Shown here: piece after piece, positions 9,009 through 17,834 of the stretch
How positions within the stretch are numbered: position 1 is the first letter of the stretch
Layout: every line of letters begins with the position of its first letter
From: CAYNRG01 sp964399545
GTDB taxonomy: Bacteria > Bacillota_I > Bacilli_A > Erysipelotrichales > Erysipelotrichaceae
Reading direction: 5' to 3'
DNA: 64,000 nucleotides
Assembly (NCBI GenBank): GCA_964399545.1
Contig: CAYNRG010000003.1
Location: 1 to 64,000 of the forward strand
Program-made: the position numbers and the translations under genes
Notes under the pieces: model-generated
The model's input: the letters and a program-made list of their open reading frames with translations, nothing else
Told to the model about the DNA's origin: nothing
The model's database searches: none

Positions 9009-9701
9009 TTACCTATCTTCCTTATTCCTGAACTCTAATAATTTTTCCAAGTTTATTATTCGGTCAAAATGATCAACAATAGATAAATCATGACTTACAG
9101 CAATAACAATTTTCCCTTCTTTTGAAAGTTGCTTAAAAATATTGAATATGAAGTCTCTATTTTTAACATCTAGTGCTGAAGAAAATTCATCAGCTAGAAT
9201 AATATCCTGATCATTCACAATTCCTCTAATTATCGAAATCCTCTGTTTTTCTCCTCCGGATAAATTTTTAACTCTCGCATCCAAGTCGATGTCCATGTTA
9301 AACTTCTCTGCTAGCATTCTAATCTTTTCTCGTCTTTTTGAATAAGACATCCTTTCTTTAGAATATACCAAAGGAATTTCTATATTTTCAAAAACGGTGT
9401 ATTCATCGATTAGTTTAAAATCTTGAAATATTCTTCCAAATAATTTATTCTTATACTTTTTTATTTTTTTTGATTTTACCTTCTTTACATCTTCCCCATT
9501 AATAAAGTAAGTTCCTTGATCATATTTCTCCAAAAGATTTATGATGTTGAGCAATACCGTCTTTCCAATTCCAGATTCACCTACAATACAAACCAAGTCC
9601 CCTTCGTTGAATTCTAAGTTTATGTCCCTTAAAACTTCTTTACTTTTGAAACTTTTGCAAATGTTTTTTAAAGATAGATTTATTCTATTTTTTTCCATCA
9701 T
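9009..9701 (-). CDS. ABC transporter ATP-binding protein of an FtsX-like export/immunity system
   Basis: The 230-residue stand-alone ATPase has Walker A GESGIGKT at residues 41-48, Q-loop FGRIFQDF, signature LSGGEKQR, Walker B DIILADEF and an AVSHD switch. The sequence is closest in style to the LolD/MacB group that pairs with FtsX-type permeases. Its start overlaps the upstream permease gene by 17 bp. It is last in a three-gene minus-strand operon with two FtsX-like membrane subunits. Such sets commonly export or give immunity to bacteriocins and lipopeptides; the ligand here is unknown. Confidence 0.88.
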   Translation of the reverse strand: MMEKNRINLSLKNICKSFKSKEVLRDINLEFNEGDLVCIVGESGIGKTVLLNIINLLEKYDQGTYFINGEDVKKVKSKKIKKYKNKLFGRIFQDFKLIDEYTVFENIEIPLVYSKERMSYSKRREKIRMLAEKFNMDIDLDARVKNLSGGEKQRISIIRGIVNDQDIILADEFSSALDVKNRDFIFNIFKQLSKEGKIVIAVSHDLSIVDHFDRIINLEKLLEFRNKEDR

Positions 9702-10809
9702 TAATCTTCACCCCTTTAAGTAATATTGCTGTATATATGACTGAAAAAATAAATAGTCCTAGAAGATACAGCACATAGTAGAACCTGTGCAATTCCAAAT
9801 ACTTTAATATTGTGGTGTACGCCAACAATAAAGATACAATAAATACAGCTGCGATTAAAAACAACATTCTAAAATAAATTCCAAACCAGCCACTACCATA
9901 TGCTTTCGCAACCACTAACTCTTGATATTTTTTGATAAAAACTCTCTTTAACATCACATATAAAACAAACATCGATATAGAGAAAGTAGCTATAGCAAAG
10001 AAAGTAATTTCGCGGGAAATTTTAATGCTTTCTTTTAAATATATATCATCTCTTTGATCCTCTTTTTCTCGCAAAATACGATAGGGATACAAACTAAATT
10101 TATTAATATACTCTATTACTTCCTGCTCACTAAAATCTTTTACTACCATACTTGTCAAAAATTCAGTATCCAGATAATTTGCAAATATCGACCGATAGTC
10201 TTCTAATGTAAGAAACATCAAAATGTAATCATCTAAATTTTCACCCAGAAATAAATTAGGTAAATCAAAGTTTTGTTCTAGCCTACCCAAAACCTTAAAC
10301 CTTAAATTTTCTTCATTTTCTGGAGTTGCTAGTGGTTTAAAAAGCTGTGATACATTCATTTCCTCACCGACTTCAATGATTCCTTTAGGAACATTATTTC
10401 CTAAATATACACCACTCCCATCTATACTCGGAAATTTTCCTTCATCCTGTTCCAAAACTGATTTAGCATCACCCACTACCACAATAACAGGATATTCAAC
10501 ATTGGGTATATACGTGTCAAAAGATGTGTATGCCTTTTTCTCTTCTAAAATTCTACTTAAATATTCTTCTTCTTTAAAAACAATATTTTGGCTATCCACA
10601 TGGATATCACCTACGCTATTAAAAATTACATTAGTAAACTCAGTGAATTCTACTTCACTTAAGGTATCTATTCTATTCTGCTCTGATTGATAAATAGCCA
10701 CTTGGTTACTATATATTATGAATAAAATAAATATTACTGAAATTTGTAGGCATAAATAAAGCAAGGTTATCCATGTATCTTTAATATCTCTTAGAATTAA
10801 TCTAATCAT
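9685..10809 (-). CDS. FtsX-like ABC permease subunit
   Basis: The 374-residue protein has one N-terminal membrane helix (about residues 12-30), a large predicted extracellular domain of roughly 230 residues, and three C-terminal helices. This is the classic FtsX/MacB permease topology, but only one such unit. It overlaps both neighbours by a few bases, so it is translated as part of the operon with the ATPase at 9009 and the second permease at 10806. It resembles bacteriocin-associated integral membrane proteins of Gram-positive bacteria in general design; that assignment is inference. Confidence 0.75.
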   Translation of the reverse strand: MIRLILRDIKDTWITLLYLCLQISVIFILFIIYSNQVAIYQSEQNRIDTLSEVEFTEFTNVIFNSVGDIHVDSQNIVFKEEEYLSRILEEKKAYTSFDTYIPNVEYPVIVVVGDAKSVLEQDEGKFPSIDGSGVYLGNNVPKGIIEVGEEMNVSQLFKPLATPENEENLRFKVLGRLEQNFDLPNLFLGENLDDYILMFLTLEDYRSIFANYLDTEFLTSMVVKDFSEQEVIEYINKFSLYPYRILREKEDQRDDIYLKESIKISREITFFAIATFSISMFVLYVMLKRVFIKKYQELVVAKAYGSGWFGIYFRMLFLIAAVFIVSLLLAYTTILKYLELHRFYYVLYLLGLFIFSVIYTAILLKGVKINDGKK

Positions 10810-11837
10810 ATTTCTTTACCTCCCATCTTTTGCTTAATTTTCAATGCAGCATATTGGAAGGCAAATACTATTAAAAATATAATCATGGTATAACTCACGC
10901 TCATTATAAAAATTAACCCATAATTCCCCATTGTTAATTGCCAATAATGATTAAATAACGCAATAATGAGAATCCAACTTCCCACAGCAGCAACTAAAGG
11001 TACTATGATATGTCGCACAATCTTCAAAAATTGACTAATAAATGAGGCTCCAAAATAATTTCTAATTAATATACCTTCATTTTCTTGTCTTAAAATATGA
11101 TTAACAATAACAATACTATTACAAATATATAAAATCAGCAGGAGTGGAATGATCATAAGTTTAGGTGATTTTGTATATGATTCATACACAAACCGCAAGA
11201 AATTGTTGTCATAAGCTAAGTCGTCATATTGAACATAGGAATAAAATCCATTTTGTGCGAAAAAATCTACAACTTTAGCAGGAGCATCTGCATTCACCTG
11301 TGAATCAATGATAAAATACCCATTAAAATATGGTAAATCAAAAAAATTATATAGATACTCTACCCCTTCTACAGCCAGAGAATAATCAGAGCTAAACTTA
11401 AACTGAGGGTTATTAAAATCTAGCTGGTTTTCTTCAACCCCATAATTATATACAATCAATTCTGAAGAATATTTATCCATAATCGAATTCTGCAGAACCA
11501 TTATTTTATTTTTATCTAGTTGATTTAACATATCTCTATCATTCTTATTAAGCCAAATAGAGTCATCTGTTATATATACACCCATACCTCTATTTGGCCT
11601 TGTGTATAAGTTTGCATGGTTCTCATCTAAAATTACTTTCAATTTTTTCACCAACGCATCAAAGTTTTCATTTGCTGTCGGTTGAAAATGGATAGCAACT
11701 ACTTCCGCATTTTCGCTATAACCAAATAGTACTCTATCCTTATACGAATCATACATTGTAACTGTAATTAATTGAAAAAATACTATTGCAGAAAGTAGTA
11801 AAAACAGGACAACTGCAATTTTTGTTTTCCTCCTCAT
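10806..11837 (-). CDS. FtsX-like ABC permease subunit, first gene of operon
   Basis: The 343-residue protein has the same one-plus-three helix plan as the next gene: a basic N-terminus with a helix at about residues 6-26, a large extracellular domain, and three C-terminal helices. I prefer the ATG at 11837, nine bases after AAAGGAA, over the GTG at 11846, which touches the ribosome site. Two non-identical permeases with one ATPase suggest a heterodimeric transporter. The promoter at 11945-11973 carries a palindrome, so the operon is probably controlled by a repressor encoded elsewhere. Confidence 0.75.
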   Translation of the reverse strand: MRRKTKIAVVLFLLLSAIVFFQLITVTMYDSYKDRVLFGYSENAEVVAIHFQPTANENFDALVKKLKVILDENHANLYTRPNRGMGVYITDDSIWLNKNDRDMLNQLDKNKIMVLQNSIMDKYSSELIVYNYGVEENQLDFNNPQFKFSSDYSLAVEGVEYLYNFFDLPYFNGYFIIDSQVNADAPAKVVDFFAQNGFYSYVQYDDLAYDNNFLRFVYESYTKSPKLMIIPLLLILYICNSIVIVNHILRQENEGILIRNYFGASFISQFLKIVRHIIVPLVAAVGSWILIIALFNHYWQLTMGNYGLIFIMSVSYTMIIFLIVFAFQYAALKIKQKMGGKEI

Positions 11838-11944
11838 GGATATCACTTCCTTTCTCCCAAAAAAATTTAATAAATTAATTTAGTTCCCGTAAAAGATATC
11901 TTAATTAATGTAAGTATTAATATATTTGTTATTTTTATATCTTA

Positions 11945-11988
11945 ATATTAATATACCCCCTTATTATTGTCAACAGACTGATCGGTCT
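11945..11988 (-). promoter_or_regulatory. Promoter with adjacent palindromic operator for the FtsX-like ABC operon
   Basis: On the minus strand TTGACA (11968-11973) and TAATAT (11945-11950) are 17 bases apart. Immediately upstream of the -35 box lies AGACTGATCGGTCT (11975-11988), a 14-bp near-palindrome centred on GATC. The size and symmetry suit a TetR-type dimer site, but no such regulator gene is seen within the window. Confidence 0.6.
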
Positions 11989-12135
11989 ATACGAATCCCT
12001 TTGTATCACTGTATAATCGATAATTTAATCTATCCAATTACAGAATAAAAGGCAGAAAAATTCAATTCTACCTTGTTAACTTATAAAAATTAATGAACCG
12101 CTTTTAATACTTCATCGAAATTTAAATATGATATG

Positions 12136-12891
12136 CTATAAGTGATTTTTAATTCTTCCTTTCTTTGATAAAATGCCTATTCCTACACATAACATCATAA
12201 TCCAAATCAATGATGGAATTGTTATAAATAAGTACCTATATTTTTCAAAATCAATACTTAAAGTTGATAATGTATCATGTGTTATCGGTAAACCAGACAT
12301 TTTTTGCAGTGTAACAAATGATATACTATTTGCATCACTCGGATTTGTTAGTCCATAGAATAACAAGTTGCTAATATTAAACACTATAAACATCCCAAAT
12401 GTAACTAAAGTCGCTTGTGTTGTTCTTTTTATAAGCAATGATATAAATAACGAAAATAGAATTACAAATAACAATGATAAATCTAGTGAAATAATTATTG
12501 CAATCAAATATCCTATATTAGTACATCCCAAATAGATACTCGCACTTATGAGAAATAAATTAGTAAAAATAACTGTAATAATATATAATAAAATCGTTTT
12601 ACTTACTATTACTTTGATAAAACTATACCCTAATTGTTTCATAAAGGCATAATTACCATTTCCAAAATCAGAAGTATATGAGCTTATATATACATATGAT
12701 GTGAATATAAAGACAAATTGAATATATGCACTATATACTTGCAGTATTCTAACATCCACATCCCCCTCAGGGTAGTATAGGTTTCCTAAAAGTATTCCTG
12801 CAAATCCAATAAGAACTAATAAAAATGGCAGTAAAATAATAATTTTTTTATTCTTAATTCTTTCAAATTCAAATGCAATTATCTTTCCCAT
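12136..12891 (-). CDS. ABC-2 type permease, YydJ-like
   Basis: The roughly 251-residue protein has six predicted hydrophobic helices and a basic N-terminus with a helix from about residue 20. This is the usual form of ABC-2 permeases paired with a small ATPase. I chose the ATG at 12891, which follows GAGGTG. The start lies within a few bases of the end of the ATPase gene at 12893. The pair resembles the YydI/YydJ arrangement, which protects cells from a modified peptide, but no radical-SAM modification gene is present here. Confidence 0.75.
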   Translation of the reverse strand: MGKIIAFEFERIKNKKIIILLPFLLVLIGFAGILLGNLYYPEGDVDVRILQVYSAYIQFVFIFTSYVYISSYTSDFGNGNYAFMKQLGYSFIKVIVSKTILLYIITVIFTNLFLISASIYLGCTNIGYLIAIIISLDLSLLFVILFSLFISLLIKRTTQATLVTFGMFIVFNISNLLFYGLTNPSDANSISFVTLQKMSGLPITHDTLSTLSIDFEKYRYLFITIPSLIWIMMLCVGIGILSKKGRIKNHL

Positions 12892-12892
12892 C

Positions 12893-13543
12893 TCACACCT
12901 CATATCCTAAGAAGTTTTTTAAATTCTGCGATGAAAATTCTTGATTCAGATATTTTTCTATACATTTTTTTTCTTTAAAAAAGCCATAAACTTCTCCGCC
13001 TAAATATTCAACATCACTCAAATCATGCGATGTATGAATAAATAGCACATTTTCTTTTGATAGCTCCTTTACATGACTAAGGAACAAAACACGATTTTTG
13101 TAATCTAAAGAATTTGCCGCTTCATCTAATAAAATGACATCTTTACCAGAAGCCAGTGCAATATAGATTTCAACTATTCTTTTTTGCCCTGAACTCATTT
13201 TCTTTACTAATTGATTTTTTAAATCATATACATATCTTGTCATATTAATATATTTATTTTTAGCAATTTCCAAATGATGCCTATCTACTAGCTTTAATAC
13301 ATCTCTTACTCTTACCTCTTCTGGTATATGTACATAATCAGATACAATAGCGCATCTTTTTGAGAATTCTTCTGGAACAATACCTCTCACCGGAGAGATA
13401 GCTCCTAGCAATGTTTTATGGATTGTTGACTTTCCACTCCCATTATCTCCTATAAAAGATACCACACCATTTTCCGGAAAAATTACCTTAACATTTTCAT
13501 ACAAAACATTACCTTTGTAGCCTATATCTACATTAATTTTCAT
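12893..13543 (-). CDS. ABC transporter ATP-binding protein, YydI-like
   Basis: The 216-residue ATPase has Walker A GDNGSGKST at residues 32-40, signature KMSSGQKR, Walker B DVILLDEA and switch HTSHD. The short length and SSGQ signature are typical of ATPases partnered with ABC-2 permeases. It directly precedes the permease gene. Upstream on the same strand lie a possible 21-codon peptide gene and a promoter, so the three may form one transcript. Substrate and immunity role are inferred from layout only. Confidence 0.85.
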   Translation of the reverse strand: MKINVDIGYKGNVLYENVKVIFPENGVVSFIGDNGSGKSTIHKTLLGAISPVRGIVPEEFSKRCAIVSDYVHIPEEVRVRDVLKLVDRHHLEIAKNKYINMTRYVYDLKNQLVKKMSSGQKRIVEIYIALASGKDVILLDEAANSLDYKNRVLFLSHVKELSKENVLFIHTSHDLSDVEYLGGEVYGFFKEKKCIEKYLNQEFSSQNLKNFLGYEV

Positions 13544-13606
13544 AATTATTTTACCTTTCTAATTAAATTGTTTTCCTTTGAATAATAGAATTTCTCCTGC
13601 AGAATG

Positions 13607-13672
13607 TCATTCTTCATTATTACCAATTGCACACAATACTTTTAAAAGTATATGACATAATTCATTCACCAT
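13607..13672 (-). CDS. Possible 21-residue peptide gene upstream of the YydIJ-like exporter
   Basis: The frame reads M-V-N-E-L-C-H-I-L-L-K-V-L-C-A-I-G and ends with N-N-E-E. It has a purine-rich GAAGAGGG ribosome site nine bases ahead and a TTGACC/TATAAT promoter about 60 bases upstream. The peptide is amphipathic with two cysteines six residues apart. It lies 63 bases before the ATPase gene of an ABC-2 exporter. It could be a leaderless or signalling peptide handled by that exporter. Such short frames occur by chance, so the call is tentative. Confidence 0.35.
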   Translation of the reverse strand: MVNELCHILLKVLCAIGNNEE

Positions 13673-13729
13673 TTCGATATCCCTCTTCCCTCAAATTTCC
13701 ACTTTGAATAATATATATATATATTTCAT

Positions 13730-13756
13730 ATTATAATGTTTTTGTATAATGGTCAA
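13730..13756 (-). promoter_or_regulatory. Promoter for the small peptide and YydIJ-like exporter
   Basis: On the minus strand TTGACC (13751-13756) and TATAAT (13730-13735) are 15 bases apart. This is shorter than ideal, but both hexamers are good. It points to the peptide and exporter genes. Confidence 0.5.
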
Positions 13757-14005
13757 GTATTATTGGAGTGTCAGTGTATAAACAAATCTAGATATTTCAT
13801 ATTTAATTTCAGTCCCATTCCTGGCAGAAAAGAGGGATATAGACTCTCCCGTTCTACACACCTATATATCACGAATACGGAATTACTTGTAGAATAATTA
13901 ATGAACTTTTATTTATGCTCTTCAAGGTTATATCAATTATCTGCTTGTTCTACTGTTAACTTTTGATTATATAACTCATCTTCATATTTTCCAATTAAAA
14001 ATTTC

Positions 14006-14034
14006 AAAAAAAAAAGAGACATACTGTATGTCTC
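14006..14034 (-). terminator. Terminator after the RelB-like gene
   Basis: GAGACATAC-T-GTATGTCTC (14016-14034) is a perfect palindrome with ten T residues on its minus-strand 3' side. It ends transcription of the gene at 14094. Confidence 0.8.
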
Positions 14035-14093
14035 ACACTTAAGTACCCACTCTTTAAAATTATTTTCAAGTTGCTTTTAAATTTGTTGATTTC

Positions 14094-14297
14094 TTAAGCT
14101 TTATCTTCTTTTAACTCATTCTCAATTTTAGCTAATACTTCTTCCCAATATTCATTAAAATCATTATAAATTTTACTATTGGGATAACCAAGTTTACGCT
14201 CTTTTCTTGATTCTTCAAATGCCTCTCTTGTTTCACGATTGAAACGAAAACGATTCAAGTAAATCTCTTTTTTACATTTAAAATTCTTACTCAACAT
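14094..14297 (-). CDS. Short RelB/DinJ-like antitoxin fragment or small hypothetical protein
   Basis: The 67-residue product contains F-N-R-E-T-R-E-A-F-E-E-S, which resembles the NxETxxAxEEA segment in the C-terminal half of RelB/DinJ antitoxins, and continues as an acidic coiled tail. The N-terminal ribbon-helix-helix part expected in that family is not evident, so this may be a truncated antitoxin. The start at 14297 has AGAGAGGTG six bases before it. No RelE/YafQ-like toxin gene follows; a strong terminator comes instead. It sits among debris of a mobile element. Confidence 0.45.
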   Translation of the reverse strand: MLSKNFKCKKEIYLNRFRFNRETREAFEESRKERKLGYPNSKIYNDFNEYWEEVLAKIENELKEDKA

Positions 14298-14381
14298 TCC
14301 AATCACCTCTCTTTATGCCATAAATATATAATAAAAACTTTCAAAATACAACTATTATTTAAAATATCGCTTTTACTTTCT

Positions 14382-14528
14382 TCAACAATCTGTATATTCT
14401 GCTAGTGGATCCATATCCAAAAATTTACAATAATCAGCCTCACCTACATATTCATTCGAAAAATTGAATTGAAAGTACGGATTTCCTTTAATTTCAGATA
14501 AGTACTCATTAATTTCTTCATCATTCAT
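14382..14528 (-). CDS. Small hypothetical protein (48 residues)
   Basis: The frame starts M-N-D-E-E-I-N-E-Y-L-S-E-I-K-G and is acidic throughout, ending in A-E-Y-T-D-C. TGGAGGTG lies just upstream at good spacing, which is the main reason to call it. It lies 20 bases after the Rep fragment on the same strand and may be a small accessory gene of the decayed element. No family is recognised. Confidence 0.4.
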   Translation of the reverse strand: MNDEEINEYLSEIKGNPYFQFNFSNEYVGEADYCKFLDMDPLAEYTDC

Positions 14529-14548
14529 CAACACCTCCAAAGATTTTT

Positions 14549-14836
14549 TTAGATTCTTAGAGGAGAAATATAGTCGGCGATCTTTTTCAGAATTGTTTTC
14601 TTCATCAAATTTTTTTCAATATATTTGGTCATATAAGAGACTACTTCCATATTTTTTACAACTTTTTGGTCTATTCGCCCGTATTTCCAAACTTTTTGCA
14701 ACTCTCTCACATTAATATATGGCAAATCAAAGCAAATTATATGCAAATGTAATCTTTTCGTTCCTAAAGTACCTCTTTCAATTACAGCAATATACTGAAA
14801 TTGTTTATCATACTTATACTTAAATCTTCTCATCAA
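14549..14836 (-). pseudogene. Fragment of a HUH-type rolling-circle replication initiator
   Basis: About 95 residues remain. They contain Y-I-A-V-I-E-R-G, then R-L-H-L-H-I-I-C-F, which is the HUH metal-binding motif, then W-K-Y-G and V-S-Y-M-T-K-Y-I-E-K, which fits the catalytic-tyrosine segment. This is the core layout of Rep proteins of small rolling-circle plasmids and microvirus-like phages. The usual N-terminal and C-terminal parts are missing. The 5' end is fused directly to a truncated thioester adhesin gene, and the only start is a TTG inside the junction. It is most likely non-functional debris. Confidence 0.7.
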
Positions 14837-16025
14837 TTTTTAGCAGATCTAAATACACTTCTCTAAGATGATTCATAACTTCAAGTTCTGTAGTTACATC
14901 TTTAGTAATTTCAAACTCAAAGATACCATTATTAAGCAAGTATGGATTAACTACACTCACCTCTCTTGCATAATATGTACCTGGTGGTAATAAGTCTTTT
15001 ATTTCTATTTTTCCAACAGAATTAGTCTTATACTTACCTATTACTTTCTTAAATTCACTATCGAAAGCTACCTCAAATTCATTCCCTGCAATAGTACTTT
15101 CTCCATATTCATCTACTTTAATAATCTCTAGATTTCCTGTAGCCATACGAACTTTCAAATCAAATGAAACAGATGGATCCGCTTGAACAACGCTTGCAAC
15201 CGATTGAGACCCTGGCAAGACCCATACTACCCCAATCCAGCTAGGATCGTTAGTTCCAGGAGAAGAAATATCAATTTTTCCATTTTTATCGTAATTCAAA
15301 TTTTCTATTGTTATAGTCAGGTCATTTCCATTTTTTGAACACCTAATACCACTTGGACACCCAACGTTATATTTACTCAGAACCCCATTCGTATCGGTAA
15401 TCGTTTTTGGATATTTATACTCTAATTCTAAAGTTTGATTATTAAAACTTGGTGGTGTACCAAAACTATTGATATTTGCCTCTATTTGATTGATCTGATT
15501 ATCTACATTCACATTGGGAGTAATCCAATATCCTAACGCACGCCAAATTAGTATTTGAGAAGCAATGTAGTAATCATCACTTCCGTATTGTTGGTATCCA
15601 AACCTTGTTACCAACCAAATTCTTTGTTGCGTTTCCCATGGAAGTAAGATAAAATCATTCGATGGATTATATTCCATTCCAATCCCTGCAGTAACGTTTG
15701 GATCTAGACAGAACACTGTTTGACCATTGATAGACATAATACTTATCCAATTAGCTCCACCATTAAACTCCGCTACTTTTCTAACACGAATTAATTCTCC
15801 ACGCTCTAAATTATTTGTCTCAGAATTGTAATAATCTTGAAATTCTTCAACTTCCATTACAATTTGAGGTTCTGTCCATAAATCTTCATATTCTAATTCT
15901 AATTTTTCACCACCATTATTTATCACATCTATTTCAATAGCTTGTATTTTCAACAATAATAACGGTGTCATCAAAATTAAAAAGGCTAGTAGAATTCTAC
16001 TAGCACTTATTTTCTTTATATTCAT
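14820..16025 (-). pseudogene. Truncated thioester-domain (TQXA) surface adhesin, N-terminal half
   Basis: The 401-residue product has a signal peptide (about residues 1-30), a thioester adhesin domain with candidate bond-forming Cys106 (VFCLDP) and Gln157 (IASQIL), and one Cna-B/SpaA-type domain. It ends abruptly after L-R-E-V-Y-L-D-L-L-K-I-D. The intact paralogue at 34093 continues for another 400 residues from the same point. The break coincides with a Rep gene fragment, so the 3' half was lost by recombination. It follows a lipoprotein gene exactly as in the intact copy. Without an anchor the product would be secreted. Confidence 0.85.
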
Positions 16026-16039
16026 TTTTTACCTTCCTT

Positions 16040-17149
16040 TTATTTGTAATTCCAACCAAAACCAACTACATCAGTTGAACCATCATTTTTCATCAATTCT
16101 CGACAAGCAAAGCTATACGCCCCTTCAGGTACTTGACCAGTATCAATTAAATTCGTTCCATAATTCCAACAATCATCTCTTGCAGTAGAACCATGAAATT
16201 GCTTTTCACCTTTCGAAACACTCATAATCGTATCACATGGCAAGTTCTTATCGTAAACTGCATTTGGACAGGCATAGGTGATTTCTGAACTTCCACCACC
16301 ATTCTCTGGATTAGTAGAACTTCCTGTGTTTGTATTTTCTCCAGCTGAACTAGTTGAACCACCATTGCCACTTGATGATGTATTTGAATTTCCACCAACA
16401 GAAGGTTTTGCAACAGTAACAAAAGTAAAGTTATAAATAGTTTCTCTTAATTCACTATCTACCACTCTATATTGAAGTGGATACCTTCCAACTTTTTTTG
16501 AATTCCAATTTCCAACAACCTCAACCTCTAATGGGTTGCCATAGAAATCAGTGGCTGTAATTTTACCGAAATCATACGAGCTTCCTACTGTAATCTTAAA
16601 CTCTGAAGTTGCTCCATGGATAACCGGACTCATATCCGTGACTTTTATTAAAATTTCTTTTTCAATGACCTCAGTACCAGAACGATTCGAAACACTATAC
16701 ATATACTTCGTTTCACTTCCATCAGTGTAGACGTCAATATATTCAGGTTTTGTTAGTAGCCCTGAATATTCTTCAATAAAAATATCGGTATTAATGTCAT
16801 CACCAAGATGCGTGTAAAATTCCTCACCTTTCATCTCGAGTTTAAGAGGTTCAAGAATTTCATATGTTACAACAACCTCCTTTGATACATCCGAATACTT
16901 TTCATGAGTGATAATATAAACGAACTCAATCTCTCCTACAGCACTCGTATCAATAGCTATCTCTGGAAAAGATACTTCCCCATTCGATTCGGCAATCGCA
17001 GCTTGTGGATCAAATATACTTCCAGAATCTAATGTCAACAATTCTTCATTAAACTCAATATTCAAGTCTTCCTGTAGAGCATCCTTATCAACTGTCGGTG
17101 AACACGCCACCAGTAATACACTTACCAATCCAATTAATAATTTTCTCAT
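16040..17149 (-). CDS. Surface lipoprotein paired with the truncated adhesin (copy A)
   Basis: The 369-residue precursor has a short signal peptide ending in a lipobox (V-L-L-V-A-C-S-P), so the mature protein should be lipid-anchored. It contains tandem immunoglobulin-like beta-sandwich segments (about residues 60-250), a Ser/Gly/Asn/Thr-rich linker (about 255-290) and a small C-terminal domain with four cysteines. The paralogue at 36520 shares the same design. The two genes are identical over a 365-bp run (16626-16990 versus 37112-37476) while their C-terminal domains differ, which suggests gene conversion. The role is unknown; it probably acts at the cell surface with the thioester adhesin. 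Confidence 0.8.
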   Translation of the reverse strand: MRKLLIGLVSVLLVACSPTVDKDALQEDLNIEFNEELLTLDSGSIFDPQAAIAESNGEVSFPEIAIDTSAVGEIEFVYIITHEKYSDVSKEVVVTYEILEPLKLEMKGEEFYTHLGDDINTDIFIEEYSGLLTKPEYIDVYTDGSETKYMYSVSNRSGTEVIEKEILIKVTDMSPVIHGATSEFKITVGSSYDFGKITATDFYGNPLEVEVVGNWNSKKVGRYPLQYRVVDSELRETIYNFTFVTVAKPSVGGNSNTSSSGNGGSTSSAGENTNTGSSTNPENGGGSSEITYACPNAVYDKNLPCDTIMSVSKGEKQFHGSTARDDCWNYGTNLIDTGQVPEGAYSFACRELMKNDGSTDVVGFGWNYK

Positions 17150-17320
17150 TTTCTATTCTCCTTAAAATTTAAAATTAACTATTTCTATATATAAAATTAT
17201 ACAGTTTAACTTTTAAATTGTACATACTAATCAGAAATCATAATAACCCAACACGAACCATCAACTTCCCCATTCTTTGCTTAACATAATTTAACTCTCC
17301 TCTCTTAAAGCTACAAGTAT

Positions 17321-17569
17321 CTATCTTCCAGAATCTGTTTCTAAATCACAAGTAATTAATAGTATTACCTCATTTGATAAACTCTCTCTATTATTAAAAT
17401 CTATTTCGCTCTTTTCTATTTGAGAAATTAACCAATCTTCTTTTCCACCTGAATTTCTAAATTCAGTTTGAACCACTGATAAATCACTATAAATATCACT
17501 GACATTAAAGTATGATACTAGCTGATAAAATTCTTCTCCTTCATCGGTAAATATCATAATTACCCTCAT
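17321..17569 (-). CDS. Small hypothetical protein, 3' partner of an overlapping frame
   Basis: The 82-residue frame (M-R-V-I-M-I-F-T-D-E-G-E-E-F-Y) is acidic and has no recognised motif. It overlaps the gene at 17541 by 29 bp in another frame. This could be a translationally coupled pair or one gene split by a frameshift; the upstream frame ends shortly after this one opens. It lies upstream of the copy-A lipoprotein in the decayed element. Confidence 0.45.
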   Translation of the reverse strand: MRVIMIFTDEGEEFYQLVSYFNVSDIYSDLSVVQTEFRNSGGKEDWLISQIEKSEIDFNNRESLSNEVILLITCDLETDSGR

Positions 17570-17834
17570 AATCCACTCTTAAGTAATCATTATTGTCTTT
17601 TGACTGAAAAACTGGAATTGCTCTATCACTTAAATTAATAATGAATCTAAAATCATCTAACTTTAAATATTCTTCTATCATCTCATCAGTTTTTCCGTCA
17701 ACCATTTCATCAAGGGTATAATTTTGAATAGACTTAGATGAAATGGTTTTTGAAGAATATCTATTATTTAATATGAATACAATTACACTTATCACAAATA
17801 TTCGCTTCAGGAACAAGAGATGAAACCACATCAA
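17541..17834 (-). CDS. Small hypothetical membrane-anchored protein
   Basis: The 97-residue frame starts with a hydrophobic helix (residues 4-22, F-H-L-L-F-L-K-R-I-F-V-I-S-V-I-V-F) and continues as an acidic soluble domain. Part of its N-terminus overlaps a second 48-codon frame (17764-17910) that has a better ribosome site, so the true reading of this segment is uncertain. It may be the remains of one longer gene. No family is recognised. Confidence 0.4.
   Translation of the reverse strand: MMWFHLLFLKRIFVISVIVFILNNRYSSKTISSKSIQNYTLDEMVDGKTDEMIEEYLKLDDFRFIINLSDRAIPVFQSKDNNDYLRVDYEGNYDIYR

Noticed and set aside
14094..14297. Complete RelBE toxin-antitoxin pair
   Set aside because: Only an antitoxin-like C-terminal segment is seen and a strong terminator follows where a toxin gene would be.
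16222..16422. Leucine/glutamine-rich frame inside the lipoprotein genes (also at 36702-36920)
   Set aside because: It is an out-of-frame reading of the Asn/Gly/Ser/Thr linker and has no start signals.
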